Positions 24,469-34,200 of a stretch of 64,000 nucleotides of DNA are shown piece by piece. The notes beneath the pieces were generated by a model. The model was not told the origin of the DNA, did not search any database, and worked only from the letters and a program-made list of their open reading frames with translations. Location of the stretch: positions 124,001 through 188,000 of the forward strand of contig NZ_WKKE01000007.1 of assembly GCF_009674775.1 (NCBI RefSeq). The letters are read 5' to 3'. How positions within the stretch are numbered: position 1 is the stretch's first letter; every line of letters starts with the position of its first letter. Made by a program: the position numbers and the translations under genes. This DNA comes from Flavobacterium sp. LC2016-23 (GTDB lineage: Bacteria > Bacteroidota > Bacteroidia > Flavobacteriales > Flavobacteriaceae).

Positions 24469-24960
24469 ATGAAAAAATGTTTCTGTTTTCTTTCATTAAT
24501 TTTTTTGCTTGTCACTTCTTGTACAGAAGATGTGAAATTTAATAATCCGGCCTTTCAAAGTTTAAAAGACAATGTTTTTTGGCGGGCGCAAATTTATGAA
24601 GCTCAAATTGCCCCGGATGATAAAGTAACAATTAAAGGAACGATGGGTTCTGAACAGGTACTACTTAATTTGGCTTCTTCAGAGGAAAGAACCTATTTCC
24701 TTGGATTAGATAATGTTACAAGAGCCTCTTATTATTATGAGATTGGTTCAGATGTTTTTTTATTTAGTACCGGACCAAATATTGGAGAAGGCCAGATAAC
24801 AATTACAGAATATAATATTGAAGATAAAACGATTTCGGGAACATTTAAATTTAAAGCAGTAAATTCAAATGCAGCCGCGAATGAAAAAAAGAATGTAAGT
24901 TTTACCGAAGGCGTGTTTTACAAGGTTCCAGTCACTCCCAGCACAACTTTGGAAAATTAA
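24469..24960 (+). CDS. DUF6252-like secreted lipoprotein
   Basis: The 163-residue protein has a lipoprotein signal (FLSLIFLLVTSC, Cys18) and a beta-rich mature region: VFWRAQIYEAQIAPDDKVTIKG in the first strands and TISGTFKFKAVNS near the end. This is the layout of DUF6252 proteins common in Flavobacteriia, which lack a known role. It is a single gene, divergent from rpsP, with its own -7 box. Confidence 0.7.
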   Translation: MKKCFCFLSLIFLLVTSCTEDVKFNNPAFQSLKDNVFWRAQIYEAQIAPDDKVTIKGTMGSEQVLLNLASSEERTYFLGLDNVTRASYYYEIGSDVFLFSTGPNIGEGQITITEYNIEDKTISGTFKFKAVNSNAAANEKKNVSFTEGVFYKVPVTPSTTLEN

Positions 24961-25058
24961 TTAAATTTTAATTATTAAATTTTTCTAAAATAAGGGTTTT
25001 AAAATTAAAATAAAAACATAAATAAACTAATATATAGTAGATTAGAGAAAAATAAGAT

Positions 25059-25066
25059 TACATTTG
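25059..25066 (+). promoter_or_regulatory. Putative -7 promoter box of the RRM gene
   Basis: TACATTTG matches TAnnTTTG, 24 bp before the ATG. The upstream -33 region lacks a TTG at the right distance. Confidence 0.35.
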
Positions 25067-25090
25067 CTACATTATTATAAATAAGTACAT

Positions 25091-25450
25091 ATGAACATTT
25101 TTGTTGGAAGCCTTCCATTCAGTATTGAGGAAGCAGATTTAAGAGAGTCTTTCGAGGCTTACGGAGCAGTAGATTCAGTTAAGATCATTACTGATAAATT
25201 TACAGGAAGAAGCAAAGGTTTTGGTTTTGTTGAGATGCCAAACGATGCTGAAGCTCAAAAAGCAATTGATGAATTGAACGGAGCTACTGTTCAAGGTCGT
25301 GCAATTGTGGTTAATAAATCTGAACCGAAACCAGAAGGCGAAAGAAGAAGCTTCAACAATAACAGTCGTGGTGGAGATTCACGCGGAGGTTATGGTGGAG
25401 GAAACAGCCGTGGTGGAAATGACCGTGGTGGTAACAGAGGAGGATATTAA
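25091..25450 (+). CDS. RRM-domain RNA-binding protein with RGG tail
   Basis: The 119-residue protein has one RNA recognition motif: RNP2 IFVGSL (residues 3-8) and RNP1 KGFGFVEM (residues 41-48). A Gly/Arg/Asn/Ser-rich tail follows (RGGDSRGGYGGGNSRGGND). It binds single-stranded RNA. The same layout occurs in cyanobacterial and Bacteroidota cold-inducible RNA-binding proteins. TACATTTG at 25059-25066 fits a -7 box, and a strong terminator follows. Regulation by cold is suggested by family knowledge only. Confidence 0.95.
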   Translation: MNIFVGSLPFSIEEADLRESFEAYGAVDSVKIITDKFTGRSKGFGFVEMPNDAEAQKAIDELNGATVQGRAIVVNKSEPKPEGERRSFNNNSRGGDSRGGYGGGNSRGGNDRGGNRGGY

Positions 25451-25469
25451 TATTTTTTTCTAAATATAT

Positions 25470-25502
25470 AAAAGGGATCAACGAAAGTTGATCCCTTTTT
25501 TT
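25470..25502 (+). terminator. Intrinsic terminator of the RRM gene
   Basis: AAAAGGGATCAAC (25470-25482) pairs perfectly with GTTGATCCCTTTT (25487-25499) around a GAAA tetraloop, followed by T residues. Confidence 0.92.
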
Positions 25503-25514
25503 ATGTGCTAAATT

Positions 25515-25570
25515 TTGTGTCAGGTTTGATTTGTGTCAGGTTTCAAGTTCGAAAACCTCAAACCTGAAAC
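25515..25570. repeat. Direct and inverted CAGGTTT repeats after leuB
   Basis: TTGTGTCAGGTTT occurs twice directly (25515-25527 and 25531-25543). TCAAACCTGAAAC (25558-25570) is its near-inverse. The array lies just after the leuB stop on the minus strand and could form a terminator-like hairpin. Confidence 0.5.
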
Positions 25571-25579
25571 AAAAATTAA

Positions 25580-26641
25580 CTATAAGTTCGCTACAAGCCA
25601 GTCTCCAACTTCACTGGTTTTGTAGGCTTTTGATCCTTTTGCTGCCAAATCTTCTGTAACAACACCTTGTTCCAAAGATTTGTTTACAACCACTCTGATC
25701 GCTTCAGCTTCGGCTTTTAATCCAAAAGCATCTTCGAACATCATGGCGGCTGATAAAATAGTGGCTAACGGATTCGCAATATTCAATCCGGTTGCCTGTG
25801 GATAAGAGCCGTGGATTGGCTCGTATAAGGAAGTATGTTCCCCAACAGAAGCCGAAGGCATTAATCCCATAGAACCTGAAATTACAGAAGCTTCATCGGT
25901 TAAAATATCTCCGAATAAATTCTCAGTAATCAATACGTCATAAGAGTTTGGCCATTGTACCAAACGCATGGCCACCGCATCAACAAACTCGTAAGAAACG
26001 TTAACTTCCGGATACTCTTTTTCCATTGCCTGAACGGTTTCTCTCCATAAACGCGAAGTTTCCAAGACGTTTGCCTTGTCTACGCAACATAGTTTTTTGC
26101 TTCGTGTCATGGCTAATTCAAAACCTTTTTTGGCTAAACGCTGCACTTCGGCTCTGGTGTAAACACAGTTATCGAAAGCAGTTTCTCCATCGTCTCTTCT
26201 CCCTTTTTCACCAAAGTAGATTCCTCCCGTTAATTCTCTTAAGAAAACCAAATCAGTTCCTTCGATTCTTTCTCTTTTTAAAGGAGAATTGTCAATTAAA
26301 GAAGGAAAAGTAAAAGTTGGACGCACATTTGCAAACAATCCCAATTTTTTACGCATCAACAATAATCCCTGCTCCGGACGAACAGGAGCAGTTGGGTCAT
26401 TGTCGTATTTTGGGTGACCGATTGCCCCAAATAAAACGGCATCCGCTTTCATACAAATTTCGTGAGTCTCATCGGGATAAGGAACTCCAACGGCGTCAAT
26501 GGCACAGGCTCCTGTAAGAGCTGGTGTCCAGGTTATTTCATGATTGAATTTTTTTGCAATAGCATCAGATACTTTTACTGCTTCATTTATTACCTCAGGA
26601 CCAATTCCGTCTCCTGCTAAAAGGGCTATGTTAAATTTCAT
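25580..26641 (-). CDS. leuB: 3-isopropylmalate dehydrogenase
   Basis: The 353-residue enzyme has the full isopropylmalate/isocitrate dehydrogenase fold: LLAGDGIGPEV at the N-terminus, substrate loop RERIEGTDLVFLRELTGG, metal site with VDAVAMRLVQWP and ENLFGDILTDEAS, and NAD-binding GSYPQATGLNIANPL. It oxidises and decarboxylates 3-isopropylmalate to 2-oxoisocaproate. With citramalate synthase upstream it may also act on beta-methylmalate to make 2-oxobutanoate for isoleucine. It is the last gene of the leuC-leuD-cimA-leuB operon. Confidence 0.96.
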   Translation of the reverse strand: MKFNIALLAGDGIGPEVINEAVKVSDAIAKKFNHEITWTPALTGACAIDAVGVPYPDETHEICMKADAVLFGAIGHPKYDNDPTAPVRPEQGLLLMRKKLGLFANVRPTFTFPSLIDNSPLKRERIEGTDLVFLRELTGGIYFGEKGRRDDGETAFDNCVYTRAEVQRLAKKGFELAMTRSKKLCCVDKANVLETSRLWRETVQAMEKEYPEVNVSYEFVDAVAMRLVQWPNSYDVLITENLFGDILTDEASVISGSMGLMPSASVGEHTSLYEPIHGSYPQATGLNIANPLATILSAAMMFEDAFGLKAEAEAIRVVVNKSLEQGVVTEDLAAKGSKAYKTSEVGDWLVANL

Positions 26642-26811
26642 TTTTTTTAAGTTTCTAAGGTTCTGAGTTTCTAAGGTTCTAAGTTATTTTTTCTTAGTAA
26701 GTCAGAACTTTTATTTATAATTGTTTTTTGGGTTTTAAGTTTCTGAGGTTTGAGTCGCTAAGATTCTAGGTTTTTTCGCTCAGAACCTTAGGATCTTAGC
26801 AACTTAGAACC
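26642..26811. repeat. TTCTAAGGTTCT repeat block between cimA and leuB
   Basis: AGTTTCTAAGGTTCT occurs twice in direct orientation (from 26651 and from 26667, period 16). Inverted versions (CAGAACCTTAGGATCTTAG, then ACTTAGAACCTTA) lie at 26782-26814. The whole 170-bp gap could fold into a large hairpin in the operon transcript. Confidence 0.7.
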
Positions 26812-28332
26812 TTACGGAATCACATTCAGCATTTTTTGCGTTGCAATAATCGCTGCAACGGTCTGATCTGAATCTAATCCTCTGGTTTTAAATTCTTTTC
26901 CGTTGTTTACCCAGGTGATGATCGTTTCGCATAAAGCATCGGAGCTGCTGCCTGGCGGAATTCTCACGGCGTAATCGATAAGTTTTGGTAATGTTAATTT
27001 CTTTTGTTTATAGATTTTAGACAGTGCATTCATGAAAGCATCAAACTGACCGTCGCCCTGTGCATTTTCTTCGATAACTTCGTCATCGATTTTTAATAAC
27101 AAAGTGGTTGACGGACGCATTCCTTTTGAGTGTACTAATATATAGGACTCAATTGTGATTTTATCCTGATAGGTATGACTGTCCAGAACGTCGGAAATGA
27201 TATAGGGCAGGTCTTCTTTGGTGACCGTTTCTTTTTTGTCTCCCAATTCGATGATTCTCTGTGTAACTAATTTTAAGTCTTCCTGGTTGAGTTTTAAGCC
27301 TAACTCCTGAAGATTTTTTTCAATATTAGCTTTTCCTGATGTTTTTCCGAGAGCGTACTTTCTTTTTCTTCCAAAACGTTCCGGAAGTAAATCGTTAAAA
27401 TACAAGTTGTTTTTATTGTCACCATCGGCATGAATTCCGGCAGTCTGCGTAAAAACATTATCGCCTACAATAGGTTTGTTGGCAGGAATCCTGTACCCGG
27501 TAAAAGTTTCCACCAGTTTGCTTACCGAATATAAAGAAGTCTCTTTTATATTGATACTTACCTCGGGCATATAGTCGTTTATCACGGCCACAGTACTTTC
27601 CAGGGGAGCATTGCCGGCACGTTCTCCCATTCCGTTTACGGTTACGTGCAAGCCGTTAATCCCGGCTTTTACAGCTTCCATAACATTGGCCACACTTAAA
27701 TCGTAATCATTGTGCGCGTGAAAATCAAAATGGGTTTTTGGATATCTCGCTGTAATTCTTGAAATAAATTCAAAAGCCTGCGACGGAATTAATACGCCAA
27801 GAGTATCCGGAAGTAAAATTCTTTTTACAGGCTGCTGCGTTAAAAAATCTAGATACTGAAAAACATATTCAGGAGAATTACGCATTCCGTTGCTCCAGTC
27901 TTCCAGATACACATTGGTTTCTATATTGTTTTCTTTGGCTAAAGCGATCGCTTGTGCAATTTCGGAAAAATGCTGTTCCGGTGTTTTTTTTAATTGATGG
28001 GTGAGGTGGTTTAAAGAACCTTTGGTTAATAAATTCTGGACTTTCGCACCCGATTTTTTCATCCATTCAATAGACAATCCTCCGTCTACAAATGTAAGAA
28101 CTTCGATTCGGTTGGTGTATCCTTTTTCTTCAGCCCAGGTCATAATGCCTTTTACTCCCTGAAATTCACCTTCGCTTACACGTGCAGAAGCAATTTCTAT
28201 TCTATCAATATTTAATTCTTCCAATAATAATTGTGCAATGGTCAGTTTTTCTGCAGCAGAAAAAGATACTCCGGAGGTTTGTTCACCGTCACGAAGCGTC
28301 GTATCCATTATTTCAATTTTTCTTTTTTCCAT
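26812..28332 (-). CDS. cimA: (R)-citramalate synthase (Leptospira-type), LeuA superfamily
   Basis: The 506-residue protein has an HMGL-like catalytic barrel (DTTLRDGEQTSG, HAHNDYDLSVANV, GERAGNAPLE) and a C-terminal LeuA regulatory domain (LPKLIDYAVRIPPGSSSDAL). Residues known in Leptospira citramalate synthase for catalysis and pyruvate specificity are all present at a constant offset of two: Arg14, Asp15, Leu79, Leu102, Tyr142, Glu144 and Thr177. Long stretches such as NVYLEDWSNGMRNSPEYV also resemble that enzyme. It should condense acetyl-CoA with pyruvate for isoleucine synthesis. 2-isopropylmalate synthase is the main alternative, and automated naming may call it leuA. Confidence 0.8.
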   Translation of the reverse strand: MEKRKIEIMDTTLRDGEQTSGVSFSAAEKLTIAQLLLEELNIDRIEIASARVSEGEFQGVKGIMTWAEEKGYTNRIEVLTFVDGGLSIEWMKKSGAKVQNLLTKGSLNHLTHQLKKTPEQHFSEIAQAIALAKENNIETNVYLEDWSNGMRNSPEYVFQYLDFLTQQPVKRILLPDTLGVLIPSQAFEFISRITARYPKTHFDFHAHNDYDLSVANVMEAVKAGINGLHVTVNGMGERAGNAPLESTVAVINDYMPEVSINIKETSLYSVSKLVETFTGYRIPANKPIVGDNVFTQTAGIHADGDNKNNLYFNDLLPERFGRKRKYALGKTSGKANIEKNLQELGLKLNQEDLKLVTQRIIELGDKKETVTKEDLPYIISDVLDSHTYQDKITIESYILVHSKGMRPSTTLLLKIDDEVIEENAQGDGQFDAFMNALSKIYKQKKLTLPKLIDYAVRIPPGSSSDALCETIITWVNNGKEFKTRGLDSDQTVAAIIATQKMLNVIP

Positions 28333-28400
28333 ATTGATATGCTATATTTCTAAAAATGAAATTATAGTTGTTTTATATTTTTCTCTTCTTTAATTTAGAA

Positions 28401-28433
28401 AGACCCGACAGGTTTTTGGAATCTGTCGGGTCT
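28401..28433. repeat. CCCGACAG palindrome between leuD and cimA
   Basis: AGACCCGACAG (28401-28411) pairs with CTGTCGGGTCT (28423-28433). The same core (CCCGACAGG) forms a longer hairpin at 49516-49548, so this is a dispersed palindromic element. Confidence 0.75.
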
Positions 28434-28456
28434 AAATAGAATGAACAAGATTTTTT

Positions 28457-29053
28457 TTAGTAAGGAAGTTTATCAGCGAAAGCCACAATATCTTCTTTAA
28501 TATTTTGTAAATAATCAATGTCATCAAAACCATTGATCATATTGTTCTTTTTGTATCCGTTAATGGCGAAAGACTCTTGTTGTCCTGTCGCTAATAAAGT
28601 AATGGTCTGGTTGGGCAAGTTGATTTCTAACTCGGTTTTAGGATCTGCTTCAATCGCTTTGAAAATGGTATCAGCAAATTCAGGGCTAACCTGAACCGGT
28701 AAAACGCCAATATTCAAGCAGTTTCCTTTAAAGATATCGGCAAAGAAACTAGAAACGACAGCTCTGAAACCGTAATCGTAAACGGCCCAGGCAGCATGTT
28801 CTCTGGAAGAACCTGAACCAAAGTTTTTTCCTCCCACCAGAATTTTTCCGCTGTAAGTGGAGTCGTTCAAAACGAAATCAGCCTTTGGGCTATCATCGCC
28901 GTTATATCTCCAGTCTCTAAAAAGATTGTCTCCAAAACCTTCACGTTTTGTTGCTTTCAGGAAACGGGCCGGAATGATCTGATCTGTATCTACATTCTCA
29001 ATTGGTAGTGGCACAGCACTACTGGTAAGTATATTAAATTTATCGTATGCCAT
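28457..29053 (-). CDS. leuD: 3-isopropylmalate dehydratase small subunit
   Basis: The 198-residue swivelling-domain subunit shows [14 protein letters not shown] near the N-terminus and the family loop [20 protein letters not shown], with [12 protein letters not shown] later. With LeuC it isomerises 2- to 3-isopropylmalate, and probably also citramalate to beta-methylmalate. Length is normal for bacterial LeuD. It lies 109 bp downstream of leuC. Confidence 0.96.
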   Translation of the reverse strand: MAYDKFNILTSSAVPLPIENVDTDQIIPARFLKATKREGFGDNLFRDWRYNGDDSPKADFVLNDSTYSGKILVGGKNFGSGSSREHAAWAVYDYGFRAVVSSFFADIFKGNCLNIGVLPVQVSPEFADTIFKAIEADPKTELEINLPNQTITLLATGQQESFAINGYKKNNMINGFDDIDYLQNIKEDIVAFADKLPY

Positions 29054-29060
29054 TTTTTTT

Positions 29061-29150
29061 TGCTTTACGCTGTAGGCTGTAAGCTTTAGGCTTTTCTCTA
29101 CAGCAATGTTTTTGTATTGATTTTTCAGCTTAAAGCTTAAAGCTTAAAGC
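29061..29150. repeat. AGCTTAA tandem and GCTTTA inverted repeats between leuC and leuD
   Basis: The 7-bp unit AGCTTAA is repeated a little over three times (29127-29150). The facing segment at 29061-29095 carries GCTTTACGCTG and GTAAGCTTTAGGCTTTT, partly its inverse. Nearly the whole leuC-leuD gap consists of these words. Confidence 0.65.
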
Positions 29151-29162
29151 GTATAGCGAGAA

Positions 29163-30557
29163 TTAAAATAATTCTCTTGGGTCTGTTAGTTTTCCGGTAA
29201 CAGCAGCAGCAGCAGCCATAATCGGGCTTGCTAATAATGTTCTGGAACCAGGGCCCTGACGGCCTTCAAAGTTTCGGTTTGATGTACTAACCGCATATTT
29301 TCCGGCTGGAACCTTATCATCATTCATTGCTAAACATGCGGAGCATCCAGGCTGACGTAATACAAAACCGGCTTCCGTAAGAATGTCTAATAAACCTTCT
29401 TCTTTAATCTGAGCTTCCACAACGTGAGAACCGGGAACTAGCCAGGCAGTAACATTGTCTGCTTTTTTTCTTCCTTTCACAATTTCGGTAAAAGCTCTGA
29501 AATCTTCAATACGTCCATTTGTACAGCTCCCTAAGAAAACGTAATCAATTGGTTTTCCAATCATCACATCGTCTTCTTCAAAGCCCATGTAGGCTAAGGA
29601 TTTTTTATATGTTTCCTCTCCGCCTTCAACCTGATTGGCATTCGGAATATGTTTAGAGATACCAATTCCCATTCCAGGGTTAGTACCATAAGTAATCATT
29701 GGTTCGATGTCAGCAGCATTGATGTTTAATTCGGCATCAAAAACGGCATCGTCATCTGTTTTTAAAGTTTTCCAGTATTCAACTGCTTTGGTCCAGGCTT
29801 CCCCTTTTGGTGCATATAACCTTCCTTCAAGGAAATCAAAAGTAGTCTGGTCCGGAGCAATCATTCCGCCGCGGGCACCCATTTCGATACTTAGGTTGCA
29901 AACCGTCATACGGCCTTCCATAGTCATGTTTTCAAAAACATCTCCGGCGTATTCAACAAAATATCCTGTACCTCCGGAAGTAGTCAATTGCGCAATAATA
30001 TAAAGTGCAACGTCTTTTGGCCCCACACCTTTACTTAATTGGCCGTTTACGTTGATACGCATTTTCTTTGGTTTTGGCTGCATGATACACTGTGTAGAAA
30101 GTACCATCTCCACCTCAGAAGTTCCGATACCAAAAGCAATCGCTCCAAAAGCACCGTGAGTAGACGTATGCGAATCACCACAAACAATAGTGGCACCCGG
30201 CAAAGTAATTCCGTTTTCAGGGCCTACTACGTGTACAATTCCATTTTTAATGTGACCTAATCCCCAGTGTGAAATTCCGTATTCGGCAGCATTATCTTCA
30301 AGTGCTTTAAGCTGATTGGCAGATAAAGCATCTTCCACTGGTAAATGTTGGTTTATGGTTGGTGTATTGTGATCGGCAGTTGCAAAAGTACGTTCCGGGT
30401 ATAAAACCTTTACGCCTCTGGCTTTTAATCCTAAAAAAGCAACGGGACTTGTAACTTCATGAATGAAATGACGGTCAATAAAAAACACATCCGGTCCATC
30501 TTCAATTTTACGCACAACATGTGAATCCCATACTTTGTCAAATAATGTCTTACTCAT
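29163..30557 (-). CDS. leuC: 3-isopropylmalate dehydratase large subunit
   Basis: The 464-residue aconitase-family subunit has the three cluster cysteines in GSCTNGRI and PGCSACL, and the substrate-binding segments [26 protein letters not shown] and [15 protein letters not shown]. It binds a 4Fe-4S cluster and forms the active enzyme with LeuD. It is the first gene of the operon, preceded by a recognisable promoter and a roughly 60-nt leader. Confidence 0.97.
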   Translation of the reverse strand: MSKTLFDKVWDSHVVRKIEDGPDVFFIDRHFIHEVTSPVAFLGLKARGVKVLYPERTFATADHNTPTINQHLPVEDALSANQLKALEDNAAEYGISHWGLGHIKNGIVHVVGPENGITLPGATIVCGDSHTSTHGAFGAIAFGIGTSEVEMVLSTQCIMQPKPKKMRINVNGQLSKGVGPKDVALYIIAQLTTSGGTGYFVEYAGDVFENMTMEGRMTVCNLSIEMGARGGMIAPDQTTFDFLEGRLYAPKGEAWTKAVEYWKTLKTDDDAVFDAELNINAADIEPMITYGTNPGMGIGISKHIPNANQVEGGEETYKKSLAYMGFEEDDVMIGKPIDYVFLGSCTNGRIEDFRAFTEIVKGRKKADNVTAWLVPGSHVVEAQIKEEGLLDILTEAGFVLRQPGCSACLAMNDDKVPAGKYAVSTSNRNFEGRQGPGSRTLLASPIMAAAAAVTGKLTDPRELF

Positions 30558-30621
30558 TTTTTATTTTTTTTAATTGTAATTTCTAACCACAGCAATTTCC
30601 TGCTCATTATAAATAGGAAAA

Positions 30622-30652
30622 CAAAAGTAAAAAAAGATACAAGGGCGTCAAT
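30622..30652 (-). promoter_or_regulatory. Promoter of the leuC-leuD-cimA-leuB operon
   Basis: On the minus strand, TTG of ATTG (30649-30652 on the plus strand reads CAAT) lies 19 bp before TACTTTTG (30622-30629), matching the Bacteroidota TTG-N19-TAnnTTTG consensus. The predicted transcript starts about 60 nt before leuC. The rest of the 30558-31217 gap is AT-rich, and I saw no other gene or leader peptide in it. Confidence 0.5.
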
Positions 30653-31217
30653 TTCAATATTTCATTATATACGATACCCAAACTGTAATACAAATCGCTA
30701 TTGGTATTTACGCGCTTGGATTTTATCGAAAAAGGAATAGAAAACTGAATTTATTTTTCTTTTTCTGCTTAAATTATTTTTTATTTTGATAGTTTGCAAA
30801 ATTATCTTAAAATATCTATAAAATGGAGTGTTTTGCTTTGAAAAACGCAACAAATTGAATGAAAGTAGTGATAATTGTTGTTTTTGAGGTCGTTTTTTAT
30901 TTGTGAAATTTCAAATATAAACCCTTTTTGATTATAATAAAACAAGATTCAAAACGAGTATTTTCTTCCATTTTTTAATTGAAATACTACGACATCCAAA
31001 GAAGTGATTTTTATCAAATTTTATGTATTTTAAGAGAAATGCTAATGAGTTGATAAGAATAATTTTTTGGCTATTAATCCGTTTTCTTTTTCTAAAAAAT
31101 GACTAAATTTGAACTTCTTCCATATATGTATTTCGATATTTTTATAGTCCATATAATCAATGTTTTATGCGGATAAAGGACTTTGGATTTGGAATTTAAT
31201 TTTTGCTATTTAAACTT

Positions 31218-34200
31218 ATGTATTTAATATTCGATACCGAAACAACCGGATTACCCAAACGTTGGGATGCCCCGATAACCGATTCTGATAACTGGCCCCG
31301 CTGTATACAGATCGCATGGCAGCTGCATGACGAAATGGGACAATTGATCGAACATCAGGATTACTTAGTTAAACCTGACGGATTTAATATTCCATATGAT
31401 GCAGAACGTATTCACGGAATCTCCACAGAGTTGGCTGAAGCCGATGGAATCACCCTGGCCGAAGTTTTAGAGAAATTCAACATTGCTTTAAGCAAAACCA
31501 AATTTATTGTGGGTCAGAATTTAGGTTTTGACGTTAATATTATGGGAGCCGAATTCCACAGAATGGGAGTGGATTCGCCAATGAGTGCTATGCCGGTTTT
31601 AGATACCTGTACGGAGGTAACCGCGTCTTTATTACAGCTTCCGGGAGGCCGTGGAGGTAAATTTAAATTACCAACCTTAACAGAATTACACGAATATCTT
31701 TTTAATAAACCTTTCGCAGAAGCGCACAATGCAACGGCCGACGTTGAGGCAACGACGCGTTGTTTTCTTGAATTAATCAGAAGAGAAGTTTTTACCAAAG
31801 AAGAACTGGATGTTCCGCAGGATTATTTCAGGGAGTTTCAAAATAGAAATCCGCAGGAATTTCCATTAATTGGTCTGAAACATATCAACTTAAAAGCAGC
31901 CTCTGATAAAATCAGGGAGCAATTAAGAGCTTTAGAAGGAAATACCAGACAGACAACGGTTTCAGATTCTGACAGAGCAGATTTTAAAGCGGCAAAATAC
32001 GCGCATTTACACAATCATACGCAGTTTTCGGTTTTACAATCCACAATAGGAATCGGTAATATCGTTGCGGCTACAGCTAAAAACGGAATGCCGGCCGTTG
32101 CCATGACCGATACGGGAAACATGATGGGGGCTTTTCACTTTGTGAGCGCCGTTATGAATCACAACAAAGCGGCATCAGCCAAAAATAAAGCCTTGGTTGA
32201 GGCTGGTGAAGAACCAACGGAGACCGAAATCAAACCAATCGTGGGCTGTGAATTTAATGTTTGCGACAACCACCTGGATAAAAGCAAAAAAGACAACGGT
32301 AATCAGGTTGTATTGTTAGCCAAAAATAAAAAAGGCTATCACAATCTGGCGAAGATGTCGTCGATTGCCTTTACGGACGGATTTTATTATGTTCCCAGAG
32401 TTGATCGAAAAATTATCGAACAATACAAGGAAGATATCATGGTATTGTCCGGAAATTTATACGGAGAAATCCAGAGCAAAATTCTGAACATTGGTGAAAA
32501 CCAGGCCGAAGAAGCTCTGATTTGGTGGAAAGAACAATTTGGGGATGACTTTTATCTGGAAGTCATGCGCCACAACCAGGAAGATGAGAATCGTGTCAAT
32601 AAGACGCTGATTGAATTTTCTAAAAAGCACAATGTCAAGTTAATTGCCACAAATAACACCTATTATTTAAATAAAGAAGACGCCAATGCGCACGATATTT
32701 TATTGTGTGTAAAAGACGGAGAAAAACAAGCAACTCCAATTGGTCGTGGCCGTGGTTATCGCTACGGACTACCCAATCAGGAATACTATTACAAGTCCCA
32801 GGAAGAGATGAAAAAGCTCTTTGCCGATTTGCCGGATGCCATTATCAATATTCAGGAAATTGTCGATAAGGTCGAGATTTACTCGCTTTACAGGGACGTA
32901 TTGCTTCCGAAATTTGATATTCCCGAAGAATTCGTAGTTCCTGAAGATGAAGCGGATGGCGGAGTAAGAGGTGAAAATAAATATTTGCGACACCTGACTA
33001 TGGTGGGTGCAAAAAAGAGATATGGAGAAATTACGGAATCTATTCAGGAACGTCTGGATTTCGAGTTATTAACGATTTCCAATTCCGGATATCCGGGGTA
33101 CTTCCTGATCGTTCAGGATTTCATCGCCGAAGCCCGGAACATGGACGTTTCGGTAGGGCCTGGTCGTGGATCTGCAGCGGGTTCTGCCGTAGCCTATTGT
33201 TTGGGAATTACCAACATTGATCCGATTAAGTACGACTTGCTTTTTGAGCGTTTCCTGAATCCGGATCGTGTATCTATGCCCGATATTGATATCGATTTTG
33301 ATGACGAGGGTCGTGGACGTGTTATGGATTATGTAATCAATAAATACGGTAAAAATCAGGTAGCTCAGATTATTACCTATGGTAAAATGGCCACCAAATC
33401 GGCGATTCGTGATACAGCCCGTGTACTGGATTTACCGTTATTTGAAGCTGACAGGATTGCAAAACTGATTCCGGCCATGATGCCGTCGAAATGGAATTTA
33501 GCGCGTTTTATTTCTGAAAATGAAGACGAGGTTAAAAAAGCACTTCGTTCGGATGAGTTTGACAATGTAAAAGAATTAATCGCGATTGCCAACGAAGACG
33601 ATTTGGCCGGAGAAACGATACAGCAGGCAAAAATTCTGGAGGGATCGATGCGAAATACAGGTATTCACGCCTGTGGGGTAATTATTACGCCATCGGATAT
33701 TACGAATTTCGTTCCCGTTACCACTGCTAAAGATTCTGATTTATATGTAACCCAGTTTGATAACTCGGTGGCCGAAAGTGCAGGATTGCTAAAAATGGAC
33801 TTCCTGGGTCTGAAGACCCTTACCCTGATAAAAGATACCGTTAAACTGGTAAAATACCGAACCGGAATTGATTTGGATCCGGATGTTTTCCCAATTGATG
33901 ATCAGGAAACCTACGCACTTTTCCAAAGAGGAGAAACGGTTGGAATCTTCCAGTACGAGTCACCCGGAATGCAGAAATACATGAAGGATCTGAAACCTAC
34001 GGTTTTCGGAGATTTAATTGCCATGAACGCCTTGTATCGCCCGGGGCCTTTGGAATATATTCCTTCTTTCGTTCGAAGAAAAAACGGAGAGGAAGAAATC
34101 AAATACGATTTAGATGCCTGTGAAGAATACTTAGGAGAGACTTACGGAATTACGGTGTACCAGGAGCAGGTAATGCTTTTGTCGCAATCGCTGGCTGATT

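Noticed and set aside
26812..28332. Naming the operon synthase leuA
   Set aside because: Substrate-pocket residues match citramalate synthase at a constant offset. leuA is kept only as an alternative.
30558..31217. Leucine-rich leader peptide or T-box attenuator before leuC
   Set aside because: I saw no Leu-codon-rich frame, no T-box sequence and no terminator hairpin in the short leader; only a promoter is supported.
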